DNA from: Eggerthella sp. CAG:298
GTDB lineage: Bacteria > Actinomycetota > Coriobacteriia > Coriobacteriales > Eggerthellaceae
Length of the DNA stretch: 38,029 nt
NCBI GenBank assembly: GCA_000435675.1
Contig: FR895149.1
Span: forward strand, 37,748-75,776
Direction: 5' to 3'
The position numbers and the translations under genes are program-made. This document shows positions 1 through 8,111 of the stretch, in pieces (within the stretch, counting starts at the first letter, position 1; each line of letters begins with the position of its first letter). The notes under the pieces are model-generated. The model was not told where the DNA came from. It saw only the letters and a list, made by a program, of their open reading frames with translations, and searched no databases.

Positions 1-164
1 TTTCATCCTCAGCAGCGCTCTAAGCTCTCCTACGAGTACAAACGCGGCATCAATAACAGAAGTAAATATCCTCCGTTTTTGATTCCCTTCTTTCTTTTTT
101 GCAAGGATTTGCAGCGCTGAATCGTGTTAAGAGAAGAGAGGAAGTATAAGAGGAAGGTTACCTC

Positions 165-704
165 ATGAAGAAGCACATGAAGAAGCGGTCTTTTGCTTTG
201 TTAGCAGTGGCGGTATGCGCTGTTCTAGCGATCCCTGCGCTCGCATTCGGTTCGGCGGCCGTGTTCTCAACCGAAAACGCAGTGCAAGCTGAGAGCGCGT
301 TCGGTATTGAGAGGCAGGTCGATCAGTTTGACACGACCGTTCCAGCCGCGAACGAGCAACCTGAGTCCGCTCAACCGAACGCGGATGATCGGTCTGCTGC
401 GGTTACGAACAAGGCATCTCGTCCAGCTGCAAATAGCCAAAGATTCATCGACGAGAATAGTAATGGTGTTTGCGATCACTATGAACAGGGAACCTGTGAT
501 TCTTCTTGGTGTGCTGTTGAAGGCTTAGGACAGGGGAGGGCAGGGAAAGGCCCCAATTCCTCTGCAGGACCTTCATCAGGGAATAGACATGAACCAGCTT
601 GTGGGCAAGGATATGTTGATGCAGATGGTGATGGAGTGTGTGACAATCGAGGGACTGCTAATTGCGAAGCAGCCAATCGTGGCCACCATGGCAGACATTC
701 CTGA
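165..704 (+). CDS. Small secreted protein with Asp-rich, Cys-containing loops
   Basis: The product has 179 residues. It begins with a Lys-rich n-region and a hydrophobic core (about residues 9-28), a typical Sec signal peptide. The mature part is Ser/Ala/Pro-rich and contains two similar Asp-rich loops: DENSNGVCD near residue 96, and DADGDGVCD near residue 152. The second resembles the calcium-binding loops of EF-hand, dockerin and thrombospondin type-3 repeats. Each loop carries a Cys, so disulfides are possible outside the cell. The tail is Gly/His/Arg-rich, like the tail of the anti-sigma factor two genes downstream. The ATG has a GAGGAAGG ribosome site about seven bases upstream. It lies 27 bases ahead of the sigma-factor gene, so co-transcription and a role as regulon member or signal are plausible. 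Calcium binding is inferred from the motif only; I recognise no named family. Confidence 0.75.
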   Translation: MKKHMKKRSFALLAVAVCAVLAIPALAFGSAAVFSTENAVQAESAFGIERQVDQFDTTVPAANEQPESAQPNADDRSAAVTNKASRPAANSQRFIDENSNGVCDHYEQGTCDSSWCAVEGLGQGRAGKGPNSSAGPSSGNRHEPACGQGYVDADGDGVCDNRGTANCEAANRGHHGRHS

Positions 705-731
705 TAACGAGTATTAGCGAAAAGGCATGAT

Positions 732-1223
732 GTGCGCAAGAGTGACGACATTGAGAGAGCGATAGATACCTTTGGGTCAACGGTGTGGCGTGTATGCGTT
801 ACCTTCTTCCGGCATAGCCACGACGCGCAAGATGCTTTTCAGGAGACATTCTTGAAGTATGCGCTTGCCGAGGAAACGGATTTCCAGGATGACGAGCATT
901 GCAAGGCGTGGCTCATCAAGGTGTCGTCCAATGTATGTCGTGACATGCTGCGTGCGGCGCATCGAAAAGACCATTCGTTCGATCAGGAAACTGAGAGTCC
1001 ATGCTGCGAGTTTTCTGTGGATGAAGACCCAAAAGAATCACGACATTTAGAGATAGTGGAGGCATTCCGTTCGTTGGATGATCCGCCGCGCCTTCCTCTT
1101 TTTCTATCGCTTTATGAAGGCTATACCGCGCCAGAGATCGCAGAGATAGTAGATGCTCCTGTAAACACGGTCTATTCCTGGATAGCGCGTGGAAAGAAGA
1201 TGTTGAAGGAGGCGCTGTCATGA
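732..1223 (+). CDS. ECF-type RNA polymerase sigma factor
   Basis: The product has 163 residues with the standard two-domain ECF layout. Region 2 spans about residues 5-80 and includes DAQDAFQETFLKY and AWLIKVSSNVCRDMLR, the core-binding and -10-recognition helices. Region 4 spans about 105-163 and ends in a helix-turn-helix (YTAPEIAEIVDAPVNTVYSW) that reads the -35 element. There is no C-terminal extension. The start is GTG, with AGG six bases upstream; the two ATGs just before it (727, 730) are out of frame. The last four bases overlap the next gene (ATGA), so translation is probably coupled to the transmembrane anti-sigma factor. It should direct core polymerase to a small envelope-related regulon, perhaps including the secreted protein upstream. 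Confidence 0.92.
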   Translation: MRKSDDIERAIDTFGSTVWRVCVTFFRHSHDAQDAFQETFLKYALAEETDFQDDEHCKAWLIKVSSNVCRDMLRAAHRKDHSFDQETESPCCEFSVDEDPKESRHLEIVEAFRSLDDPPRLPLFLSLYEGYTAPEIAEIVDAPVNTVYSWIARGKKMLKEALS

Positions 1224-2128
1224 GAGATCATGAGCTGGAAGAACAGGTTAAAGCTGCCTTTGATAGCATCGAGCTGCCTCAAACGGTAAAGCAGCAGACG
1301 CTTGATCGCGTTCTTGACCGCTCGTCTGCTGATGCGCATGTGGATCGGTCAGCTTTATCGAGTGCAAATGAAAAAGCCCCTGTCATCGAGCCTTCTTTTA
1401 AGAGGATGAAGCGTCGAAAGACCATGACGATCTTGAGCGGAGCACTAGCTGCATGCCTTATCGTGGCGGCTGCTCTCTTCGCTATTCCTCAGCATGAAAC
1501 AACGGTAGAAGAAATCCTTGAACCTACGGCGTTCGTAGACATAGACATCAATCCCTCGATCCAGCTAAAACTGGACCAGTCGGGAACAGTAGTGGATTCC
1601 GAAGGCATCAATGATGATGGAGTAGAGGCTCTTTCAAAGGTTGCTCTTGAAGGTATGAGCTACGAACAAGCGCTGAAAACACTGGCTGAAAGCGATGCTC
1701 TCGCTCCGTATTTTGAAGAAGATGCATTCGTTACGGTGAGCGTATCTTCTCAGGATCAGGCTCAGGAACAGGCTTTGATCCATGCGAGTGAAGCATGGCT
1801 TGCGAGTGTTCCTTGCAGGAGTACATGCAGTGTTGCAAGCCAGCAATTCTATGAAGAGGCTCATAGTCATGGCATGGGTTGCGGCCGGTATGCTGCAGCC
1901 GTCAAACTGATCGAATTGGACCCCGATACTACGCTCGAGGAGTGCTCTCGCCTATCCATGCGCGAGTTGCATGATCGCATTGCTGCCTGCGCGTCGGATG
2001 ATCCAACAGGGTCAAATCAGGGACAGAATGCAAACAATGGAGCGCATAGGGACTTTGATAACGGTCGGGGCCATGGTGCAGGTAGAGGCCATGGTGCCAA
2101 CCATGGGTCGTATCATGGCCAGAGATGA
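1220..2128 (+). CDS. RsgI-like transmembrane anti-sigma factor
   Basis: The product has 302 residues. A cytoplasmic N-terminal part (1-66) is followed by one membrane helix (about 69-90, ILSGALAACLIVAAALFAIP). The outside part begins with FVDIDINPSIQLKLDQSG at about 105, the hallmark of the domain that follows the membrane helix in RsgI-family anti-sigma factors. A second RsgI-like piece, with ELDPDTTLEECSRLSMREL, lies near 231-250. The last 25 residues are a Gly/His/Arg-rich tail (GRGHGAGRGHGANHG), possibly metal-binding. The start overlaps the sigma gene by four bases, as usual for cognate pairs. In known RsgI proteins the outside domain senses an envelope or polysaccharide signal and releases the sigma factor. 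Classical RsgI partners SigI, whereas the partner here looks like an ECF factor, which is less usual. Confidence 0.85.
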   Translation: MRDHELEEQVKAAFDSIELPQTVKQQTLDRVLDRSSADAHVDRSALSSANEKAPVIEPSFKRMKRRKTMTILSGALAACLIVAAALFAIPQHETTVEEILEPTAFVDIDINPSIQLKLDQSGTVVDSEGINDDGVEALSKVALEGMSYEQALKTLAESDALAPYFEEDAFVTVSVSSQDQAQEQALIHASEAWLASVPCRSTCSVASQQFYEEAHSHGMGCGRYAAAVKLIELDPDTTLEECSRLSMRELHDRIAACASDDPTGSNQGQNANNGAHRDFDNGRGHGAGRGHGANHGSYHGQR

Positions 2129-2302
2129 ACCAGTGTTCTATAAAAAAGTTTGCTCATAAAACAATTGTATGAAGAGTGCTTCCACCACGGCCTTCTTGAT
2201 CATTGCATCCTGTTCGTTGTTCGGGTGGTAATGCAATGCATTTCGCGCTGAACTTGCCGCTGAACTGCCTAATCAATGGCCTCTACTCAATAAGTAGTGA
2301 GG

Positions 2303-2330
2303 GTATTGTTTTACGGTATCTGAACAATAC
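2303..2330. promoter_or_regulatory. Palindromic operator candidate upstream of caiD
   Basis: GTATTGTT and AACAATAC form perfect 8-bp inverted arms separated by 12 bases. The arm centres are 20 bp apart, two helical turns, which suits a homodimeric regulator. The centre (2316.5) is about 60 bp upstream of the start point predicted from the -10 box at 2365, the usual place for a class I activator site. The rest of the 330-base gap between the anti-sigma gene and caiD (2129-2458) shows no gene and no clear terminator. Regulator identity is unknown. Confidence 0.4.
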
Positions 2331-2364
2331 GTAGCCTTATGTGATGCCCCTGTGTCCCGCGACC

Positions 2365-2370
2365 TATACT
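2365..2370 (+). promoter_or_regulatory. -10 box candidate for caiD
   Basis: TATACT matches the sigma-70 consensus TATAAT at five of six bases. No good -35 box lies 16-18 bases upstream, so the promoter would be weak or activator-dependent, consistent with the palindrome at 2303-2330. It predicts an 82-base leader before caiD, whose ribosome site is a strong AAGGAGG. Confidence 0.35.
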
Positions 2371-2458
2371 ATGAAAATCGTGCTTGGCAAGCTTTGCGTG
2401 AACATGTTCAGCGGGCGGTCAAGCAGGAGGGGGAACCTTTACTACAAGGAGGAATAAC

Positions 2459-3244
2459 ATGGCAGATTACTACGGAACTGATACGGTCGTTTCAGACCTT
2501 CGTGACGATGGCCTTTTGATCATGCGCATCAATCGACCAGATGTTGCTAACGCTTTGAATGGCGAAACGTCTCGCGCGATGGAGAATATCATGAACCACG
2601 CTGAGACGGATCCAGCAGTCCGTGCGATCATCGTTACGGGTACGGGCAAGGTATTTTGCGCTGGCGAGGATCTTTCGGAGCTTTCTGAAGGTGGCGAATG
2701 CCAGACGGTCACCGAACATGGTTTCGGTGGTTTGACCGCGCGCGTTTGCTCGAAGCCGATCATTGCGGCAGTGAATGGTAGTGCTGCAGGTGGTGGCATG
2801 GAGATCGCGATCTCCTGCGACATCGTGGTCGCCAATGAGAATGCGAAGTTCGGCTGCACCGAAGTCGGCCTTGGCATCATCGCTTCAACGGGCGGTATCG
2901 TGCGCCTTGCTCGCGACATCAACCGCAAGGACTGCATGGAGTTGCTGCTGACCGGCAAGAAGATCAAAGCGCCTGAGGCGAAAGAGCTTGGCCTGATCAA
3001 TTATGCTGTTCCTGCGGATGAGGTCATGGATAAGGCGATCGAGATCGCTGAGACCATCCTGCAGAATGCGCCGCTCGCGCTCAAATGGACCAAGTATCTT
3101 GTCCATGCTTGCGACCAGATGAGCGAAGAGGATGCTATGCGCTATTGCGATGCTGCGTATCGCTTCCTCGAGAAGACAGAAGATGGCATCGAAGGCCCGC
3201 TGGCTTTCACCGAGAAGCGCGAGCCGAAGTGGGTCGGCCGCTAG
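2459..3244 (+). CDS. caiD: CaiD-like enoyl-CoA hydratase (carnitinyl-CoA dehydratase)
   Basis: The product is a 261-residue crotonase-fold enzyme, the same length as E. coli CaiD. It should interconvert carnitinyl-CoA and crotonobetainyl-CoA in the cytoplasm. The oxyanion-hole region is NGSAAGGGMEIAISCDI. The two catalytic glutamates of hydratases (rat Glu144/Glu164) correspond to Glu115 in GGGMEIA and Glu135 in FGCTEVGLG, so it should be an active hydratase rather than an isomerase. The C-terminus EDGIEGPLAFTEKREPKW is nearly the same as the E. coli CaiD C-terminus as I remember it; this is the main reason for the specific name. The ATG follows AAGGAGGAATAAC. It lies alone on the + strand, convergent with the other cai genes, so it is probably regulated separately. 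Another hydroxyacyl-CoA substrate cannot be excluded. Confidence 0.85.
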   Translation: MADYYGTDTVVSDLRDDGLLIMRINRPDVANALNGETSRAMENIMNHAETDPAVRAIIVTGTGKVFCAGEDLSELSEGGECQTVTEHGFGGLTARVCSKPIIAAVNGSAAGGGMEIAISCDIVVANENAKFGCTEVGLGIIASTGGIVRLARDINRKDCMELLLTGKKIKAPEAKELGLINYAVPADEVMDKAIEIAETILQNAPLALKWTKYLVHACDQMSEEDAMRYCDAAYRFLEKTEDGIEGPLAFTEKREPKWVGR

Positions 3245-3301
3245 TCCTTGGACGGATATCGTCCCGCAAGACAACAGCTTGAACATACCCTCCTAAAGAT
3301 A

Positions 3302-3335
3302 AGGAAAAGGCACATGCTCGGAGGTGCCTTTTCCT
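3302..3335. terminator. Hairpin in the convergent caiD/MBL gap
   Basis: AGGAAAAGGCAC (3302-3313) and GTGCCTTTTCCT (3324-3335) form a perfect 12-bp stem with a 10-base loop. It is followed by CGTTT on the + strand and TATCTTT on the - strand. It may serve as a weak bidirectional terminator, especially for the minus-strand gene series that ends at 3399. Confidence 0.5.
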
Positions 3336-3344
3336 CGTTTATGG

Positions 3345-3382
3345 GCCAGATCGCCTGCTCAGTCCATGCGGTCTGGCTTTTT
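3345..3382 (+). terminator. Rho-independent terminator of caiD
   Basis: GCCAGATCGC (3345-3354) pairs with GCGGTCTGGC (3368-3377), 10 bp with one G-U pair, and TTTTT follows directly. It sits about 100 bases after the caiD stop and faces the + strand. Confidence 0.7.
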
Positions 3383-3398
3383 GTTCGTGAAGGGTTTG

Positions 3399-4475
3399 CT
3401 AGAAACCGCTCGCAGCTTTGAGACGGTAGATCCCGTCGTCTGTGAGTACCATGCGCTGGACGATGCCCTGCGCCACGAGCGTTTGGATCATGACGAACGT
3501 TTCAAGCAGCAGGTAGTAGCGCGCGACCGCAGGAAGCTTGTACCACTGTTCAGGTTCAGGGCGCTTCGAACAGAGGCGGGCCACCGTCTCTCCCATACAA
3601 TAGGGATGCGCAGCGATGGCGCGCAGTACCTCACGACGGCGCTCAGCTTTGCGATCGATGATCTCGTTGATGCGGTCCGAGAAGCCCTTCTTGATCGGGC
3701 TGCCATGACCAGGGAGCACCAGGCGGGGCTCCAGCTTCTGCACCTTCTTCAGGTTCTCGAAATAGCGCTCGTAACCGTCCTCACCGGTGAAGAACGAATC
3801 GATAGCAGGTGTGGTGATGGTAAGAACATGATCACCACTGAACAGGATGCCCGCATCGGCATCGAAGAGCACGAGAGAGTCGGGAGAATGCCCCGGCACC
3901 TCGAAGACCTGGAGCGTGCGATTCCCGACCGTGATAGTGTCGCCTTCCTTAACGGGGCGAATATCAAAGCGCTCCTCGTCGATGAAGATCGTCTCGCGAT
4001 TGCAGGCTTCGTAGGCTTGCGCATCAGCAGGGCTCGCACCCATCGCCAGCATGCGTCGGAAGAAGAGCTCATCGATCTCGGAGGCGATCGGCTCATGCCT
4101 GCTCTCGAACCCGATCTGCGATCCGTAAATGGGCGTACCTGGCGCCAAGATATCGTTCACCTGACCAGAATGGTCGAAGTGTTGGTGCGTCAAGAAGAGT
4201 TTGAGCTTGCCGAGATCGACCCCGATCGCTTCGAGCGCCTCGCGCATGATGTGGTAGGACTGTTCGCCTGGCGCACCGGCATCTCCCATCAGCCACTCTC
4301 CATCGTCGTAGACCAGATAGCTATTGGAAACGCCATCACCGAGATTCTTGAAGCGTACATGGGCTGAATAGACGAGCGGATCTTCGCAGACCAGCTCCCA
4401 ATGGCATTCGGGCTGCGGCTCGTCTGGGTGCTCGTGCGTGTGCAAGGAGTGCTGTTGAGGCTGTTGTTCGAACAT
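3399..4475 (-). CDS. Metallo-beta-lactamase-fold hydrolase, probable thioesterase
   Basis: The product is 358 residues. It carries the full set of zinc ligands of the MBL fold: THQHFDH (96-102), PGHS (His196), SGDH (Asp215) and PGHG (His257). The last 75 residues look like a small helical or winged-helix domain, the layout seen in LACTB2-like hydrolases. The N-terminal 25 residues are His/Gln/Pro-rich. It is the last gene of the minus-strand cai series, 86 bases after the YaaU-like transporter gene. Family members hydrolyse thioesters, lactones or RNA. Beside CoA-ligase and CoA-transferase genes, a CoA-thioesterase role that frees CoA or releases product is the simplest guess, but it is inferred from position alone. 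Confidence 0.85.
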   Translation of the reverse strand: MFEQQPQQHSLHTHEHPDEPQPECHWELVCEDPLVYSAHVRFKNLGDGVSNSYLVYDDGEWLMGDAGAPGEQSYHIMREALEAIGVDLGKLKLFLTHQHFDHSGQVNDILAPGTPIYGSQIGFESRHEPIASEIDELFFRRMLAMGASPADAQAYEACNRETIFIDEERFDIRPVKEGDTITVGNRTLQVFEVPGHSPDSLVLFDADAGILFSGDHVLTITTPAIDSFFTGEDGYERYFENLKKVQKLEPRLVLPGHGSPIKKGFSDRINEIIDRKAERRREVLRAIAAHPYCMGETVARLCSKRPEPEQWYKLPAVARYYLLLETFVMIQTLVAQGIVQRMVLTDDGIYRLKAASGF

Positions 4476-4561
4476 AGATGTCAGCTTACCAGACGAACCT
4501 GCCCAAACGGATCTTGAGCGCCATTACGAAATTTGAACGTTGCGCAAGGCGCCGTCGATCG

Positions 4562-6100
4562 CTAGTTCAACATGCTTGATTCCTGGAGCGATTGTCCACG
4601 TGTCTCCGGTGCCATCATGACCGAAAGCACCAATCCCAAAATGACGAGTCCTGCAGCTACCAGCATGGTCGGTCCAACGCCGAAGTTCTCGAGGAAGATC
4701 GGCGTGCCGTAGGTCGAGATGATGGTGCCGATACGCGAGATCGAGATGGAGATACCCACCGCTGATGCGCGCACATGGGTAGGGAAGAGCTCATTGGGGT
4801 AGAGCCACTGCAAGATGCCCGGGCCACCGCTGAAGAATGCGTAAAGTCCGAATGCGATGATCACGACCCAGATCGGTGCATCAGGGAAGATGCCCAAGAT
4901 CACGAGACCGACAGCCATGAAGAACAGCGATCCGATCAGAAGCGGGCGTCTGCCCAAGGAATTGAGCCAGAACATGGCTGGGATCGTGCCGATCAGGAAG
5001 AAGAGGCTCACCGCGCTCTCACCCAGAATGGACATGCGTCCTTCCGAAAGGCCGAACGCGCTCATGATATCGGGGCCGAACGTGTAGATCGCGTACATAG
5101 GAACGACCTGGCAAAGCGTTAAGATGCCCAGGTAGATGATGCGCTTGAAGTAACCTGCCTTGAACAGGAATCCGAGCGAAGTCTTCGTGGGCTGCTCGTC
5201 CTCATGGATCTCGATATCCTCACCGAACACGCGGTCCATGACCGCACGCGCTTCAGCGAACTTCCCTTTGCTCTGCAGCCAGAGCGGGGATTCGGGGATG
5301 TCGTGCCTGCCGATCAAGAGGATGATGCAGGGGATGACCGCGCTGCCGAGCATCCATTTCCAGCCATCTTCTATCCCTACCAACGCGAAACCGACGAAAG
5401 CTGCGGCCGTTGCGCCCAGATACCAGGCAGCTGAGACCGCGCCCATCGAGATGGACCGGTGCGCTTTCGGGGTGAATTCGGCTATGAGCGAGGTGGCGAT
5501 GGGGTAGTCTGCGCCTACGAAGAGACCTATCGCGAAGCGCGCCAATACGAGCTGGAGTGGATCGGCGGCGAAGACCGAGAGCACCGAGAACACTCCGATG
5601 GCCACTACGTCGATGATGAACATGGCGCGCCGGCCTACCAGGTCGGTCAGCCAGCCGCCTAAGATCGTGCCGAAGAAGATGCCCAAGAACACCGAAGCGC
5701 CAACCGCGGCGCTCCACAGGGTATCGAGGGCGAAGAGAGGGGTGATCTGGGTGAGCGCTACGCCGATGATGGCAAGGACGTAGCCATCCAGGAAGGATCC
5801 GCCGCTCGAAAAGAAGGTGATCTTGCGCAAGAAGGGCGTCATCTTGACATCGTCGATGGTCTTGTTGACGGCCTTCTTGACCTTAGTTGCTACTTCATCG
5901 ACGGTGGCATTGGTCGCGCGTTCGCTTGCACCTCCTGAAGCAGGAGCAGACGCAGTTCCCGAAACAGCTGCTACCGCGCTACACGCAGCTACCGATGTAG
6001 TAGATGTAGGCGCCGAAGCAGCCGCGCCTGCCGATGCGGCAACGGGTGCTGCTTGTGGTGGACTTACTACTTGCGTGATCTTCTTGATCGCTCGTCTCAT
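4562..6100 (-). CDS. yaaU: YaaU-like MFS transporter with a long Ala-rich N-terminus
   Basis: The product is a 512-residue, 12-helix metabolite:H+ symporter-type MFS protein. The transporter proper starts near residue 87 and closely resembles E. coli YaaU as I remember it: SSGGSFLDGYVLAIIGVAL, FVGADYPIATS, FFSGGPGILQWLYPNELFP and APETRG. In E. coli yaaU sits next to the cai and fix operons, so its presence here supports a carnitine-type cluster and suggests it imports or exchanges substrate or product. Unusual is an 86-residue N-terminal extension rich in Ala/Ser/Thr/Pro (about 15-58) followed by a charged helix. The ATG at 6100 has AAGGTGA about seven bases upstream. The alternative Met87 has no ribosome site, so the extension is probably made. 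Confidence 0.85.
   Translation of the reverse strand: MRRAIKKITQVVSPPQAAPVAASAGAAASAPTSTTSVAACSAVAAVSGTASAPASGGASERATNATVDEVATKVKKAVNKTIDDVKMTPFLRKITFFSSGGSFLDGYVLAIIGVALTQITPLFALDTLWSAAVGASVFLGIFFGTILGGWLTDLVGRRAMFIIDVVAIGVFSVLSVFAADPLQLVLARFAIGLFVGADYPIATSLIAEFTPKAHRSISMGAVSAAWYLGATAAAFVGFALVGIEDGWKWMLGSAVIPCIILLIGRHDIPESPLWLQSKGKFAEARAVMDRVFGEDIEIHEDEQPTKTSLGFLFKAGYFKRIIYLGILTLCQVVPMYAIYTFGPDIMSAFGLSEGRMSILGESAVSLFFLIGTIPAMFWLNSLGRRPLLIGSLFFMAVGLVILGIFPDAPIWVVIIAFGLYAFFSGGPGILQWLYPNELFPTHVRASAVGISISISRIGTIISTYGTPIFLENFGVGPTMLVAAGLVILGLVLSVMMAPETRGQSLQESSMLN
5987..6010 (-). repeat. Low-complexity coding motif shared with the SRAP gene
   Basis: This piece encodes PTSTTSVA inside the Ala-rich extension of the YaaU-like protein. 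The SRAP gene at 27123-27143 has nearly the same DNA, differing by one missing codon and two base changes, and encodes PTSTSVA. Confidence 0.4.
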
Positions 6101-6184
6101 GACCTCTCACCTTACTTGCTAACTCGATGCGCATACTTGTTACTGCGACTTACTGTGCTGTTCTTCTGTTGTCTATCGTGCGGC

Positions 6185-7801
6185 TCAGCTTAAGAGCTTC
6201 TTCTCGATCTTCATGCTGCAAGCACGCGGGAAATCTTCAACGACCTCATAGAAGGTGGGGACCTTGAACGATGCCATGTGGTCCTTGCAGTACTGCTCGA
6301 CTTCCGCAAGCGTCATGCTCTCACCTGGCGCGAATCGAACGAACGCCTTGATGGCTTGATCGCGGATCGGATCAGGAACGCCGATCACCGCAGCCTCAGC
6401 GATAGCAGGATGCTGTTCGAGGATCTCCTCGAGTTCGGTAGTGGAGATGTTCTCTCCTGACCTCTTAACCATGTTAACCTTGCGATCGACGAAGTAGAAC
6501 CAACCGTTATCATCCTGATAACCTTGATCTCCTGTTTTGAGCCAGCCGTCGACGCTGAAGGTATTCTCGGTCGCTTCGGGGTTGTTGTAGTACTCGAGCA
6601 TCACCGAACGGCCACGCTCGCCTTTTATCTGGATCTCGCCAACCTCGCCAGGGGGCAGTTCGTTGTCATTCATGTCGCAGATGCGCGCCTTGTAGCCCAG
6701 CCCTGCGCGCCCCACCGAAGGCCAGTTACGTGCGCCAACGGGCGGGTCGGTGATAGCCCAGCCGATCGATTCGGTCGATCCGTAGGTGTTCATGATCCTC
6801 ATGTTAAAGCGTTGTTCGAATTCTTCCTTCTCCGCATCCGTGATGGGGATGAAGTAGAGCACCTCACGCACGCAATGGTTCTTCTCTTCAGGGTCGACCG
6901 GCTGGAGAAGCAGCGTACGAAGCATCATGGCAACGCATTGGATGACGGTGGCCTTGTAATGGCGGATCTGCTTCATGAAGCGGGTCGCCGAATACTTCTC
7001 GATGATGATGAGCGATGCACCTGCGGTGATAACGGGCATCAGGGCGGCCAGCTGGAAGTTCGAGTGACACGCGGGCATCGAGGTCAGCACGCGGTCGCTG
7101 CCGCGCAGCGAGACTTCCCAATCGCCATACAGCCCTGAGAACACCATGTTCGCGTGCGTGAGCACCACGCCTTTCGGGCGGGAGGTGGTGCCTGAGGTGT
7201 AGATGATCTGCACGGGATCGTCGGAGGCGAGCTCACAGGAATCGCGCAGGATAGCGCTCTGTTCGCAGCGCATCATCCAGAAGTCGTAGATGCCCTGCTG
7301 GCCTTCCTCGACCGTGCCGAGCGGCGTGTAGATGCTCGAGAAATCAATATTGCTCCTGGGTGATTCGGTGCCAGCGCGCGCAACTACCACGCCTTTGGGG
7401 AAGTAATGGCCGCGTGCGAGCAGCTCTTGGTACGTCTCGTAGAAGAGCGGCTCGACCACGACGCAGATCGCGTCCGAGTTCTCCAGGATGTACTCGGCTT
7501 CGTCAGCAAGATACTGTTCGTTGATGGGCACTGCCACTGCGCCGATCTTCGCAAGGCCGAACAGGCACATCAGGAATTCTGGCGAGCTGTGGAGATGGAG
7601 GGCAACGTGATCGCCTTTCTCGATACCGAGATCGAGAAACACATTGGCGATACGGTTGACATCCTCGTCGAATGCGGCGTAGGTGTATTCGAACACATCG
7701 CCCACGCGGTTCTGGAACGTGAGGAAGTGTCGCCTTCCCTTGCGCTCGACCACGCTTTGCCACAGGTCACGGAGCGTTTCGTTTCCTACGATGTCGGCCA
7801 T
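6185..7801 (-). CDS. caiC: CaiC-like carnitine/crotonobetaine-CoA ligase
   Basis: The product is a 538-residue ANL-superfamily acyl-CoA ligase that activates a carboxylate to its CoA thioester with ATP. The motifs are in order: P-loop IIYTSGTTSRPKG (199-211), YGSTE (340-344), TGDQGY (423-428), the hinge region DRKVNMVKRSGEN (439-451), and the C-terminal catalytic lysine in MKIEKKLL (Lys531). It resembles E. coli CaiC (517 residues) throughout, for example ALHLHSSPEF, FGLAKIGA, VPIN and IRDQAIKAFV. The ATG has a strong AGGAGGGG site. It lies downstream of caiB across a 310-base gap containing hairpins. Its probable role is to prime the cycle with CoA, after which CaiB exchanges CoA between product and substrate. 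Activity on a related trimethylammonium acid is possible. Confidence 0.87.
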   Translation of the reverse strand: MADIVGNETLRDLWQSVVERKGRRHFLTFQNRVGDVFEYTYAAFDEDVNRIANVFLDLGIEKGDHVALHLHSSPEFLMCLFGLAKIGAVAVPINEQYLADEAEYILENSDAICVVVEPLFYETYQELLARGHYFPKGVVVARAGTESPRSNIDFSSIYTPLGTVEEGQQGIYDFWMMRCEQSAILRDSCELASDDPVQIIYTSGTTSRPKGVVLTHANMVFSGLYGDWEVSLRGSDRVLTSMPACHSNFQLAALMPVITAGASLIIIEKYSATRFMKQIRHYKATVIQCVAMMLRTLLLQPVDPEEKNHCVREVLYFIPITDAEKEEFEQRFNMRIMNTYGSTESIGWAITDPPVGARNWPSVGRAGLGYKARICDMNDNELPPGEVGEIQIKGERGRSVMLEYYNNPEATENTFSVDGWLKTGDQGYQDDNGWFYFVDRKVNMVKRSGENISTTELEEILEQHPAIAEAAVIGVPDPIRDQAIKAFVRFAPGESMTLAEVEQYCKDHMASFKVPTFYEVVEDFPRACSMKIEKKLLS

Positions 7802-7999
7802 TTTCGTCCCCTCCTACGAAAAGATGCTGGTAGACTTTCATTTCCCCTTCTCATAACGAACGCACGCGTGGCAGTGCTATCTGGCGTTCATGGTCGAGAC
7901 CGAGCCCGTATGTCCTGAAAGCTCATGGTGAACGCTTGCGCCTGACCCTTTGAGCGCTCGTTCGTGATGAGAAGAAGACCTGCCTAAGGATTCCCCCCG

Positions 8000-8032
8000 G
8001 ATCCCCTCCGGGGCAGGTGACCGGAGGGGATC
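8000..8032 (-). repeat. Strong intercistronic hairpin between caiB and caiC
   Basis: GATCCCCTCCGG (8000-8011) and CCGGAGGGGATC (8021-8032) are perfect 12-bp inverted arms around a 9-base loop. The minus-strand transcript has no U-tract after it, so it is not a classical terminator. A second, smaller hairpin (8086-8105, GCTTGGCA/TGCCAGGC with one G-U pair) lies just after the caiB stop. The rest of the 310-base gap 7802-8111 holds no gene that I can support, only the ribosome site of caiC. Confidence 0.7.
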
Positions 8033-8111
8033 ATTTGGAAAGATCGGGAGCGCTGCAGCTCGCGGCGGCGCGCGCAACCCGTGAAGCTTGGCACTGTTGC
8101 CAGGCGGTGAG

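Noticed and set aside
1..164. Possible gene end in the first 164 bases
   Set aside because: No open frame continuing from outside and no family-like sequence could be supported; treated as intergenic.
2232..2243. AT-GCAATGCAT-type palindrome before caiD
   Set aside because: The arms do not match as a true inverted repeat when both strands are written out.
3324..4367. 347-codon + strand open frame
   Set aside because: It lies antisense to the metallo-beta-lactamase gene, which has all zinc motifs and a ribosome site. The product of this frame resembles nothing and arises from codon bias.
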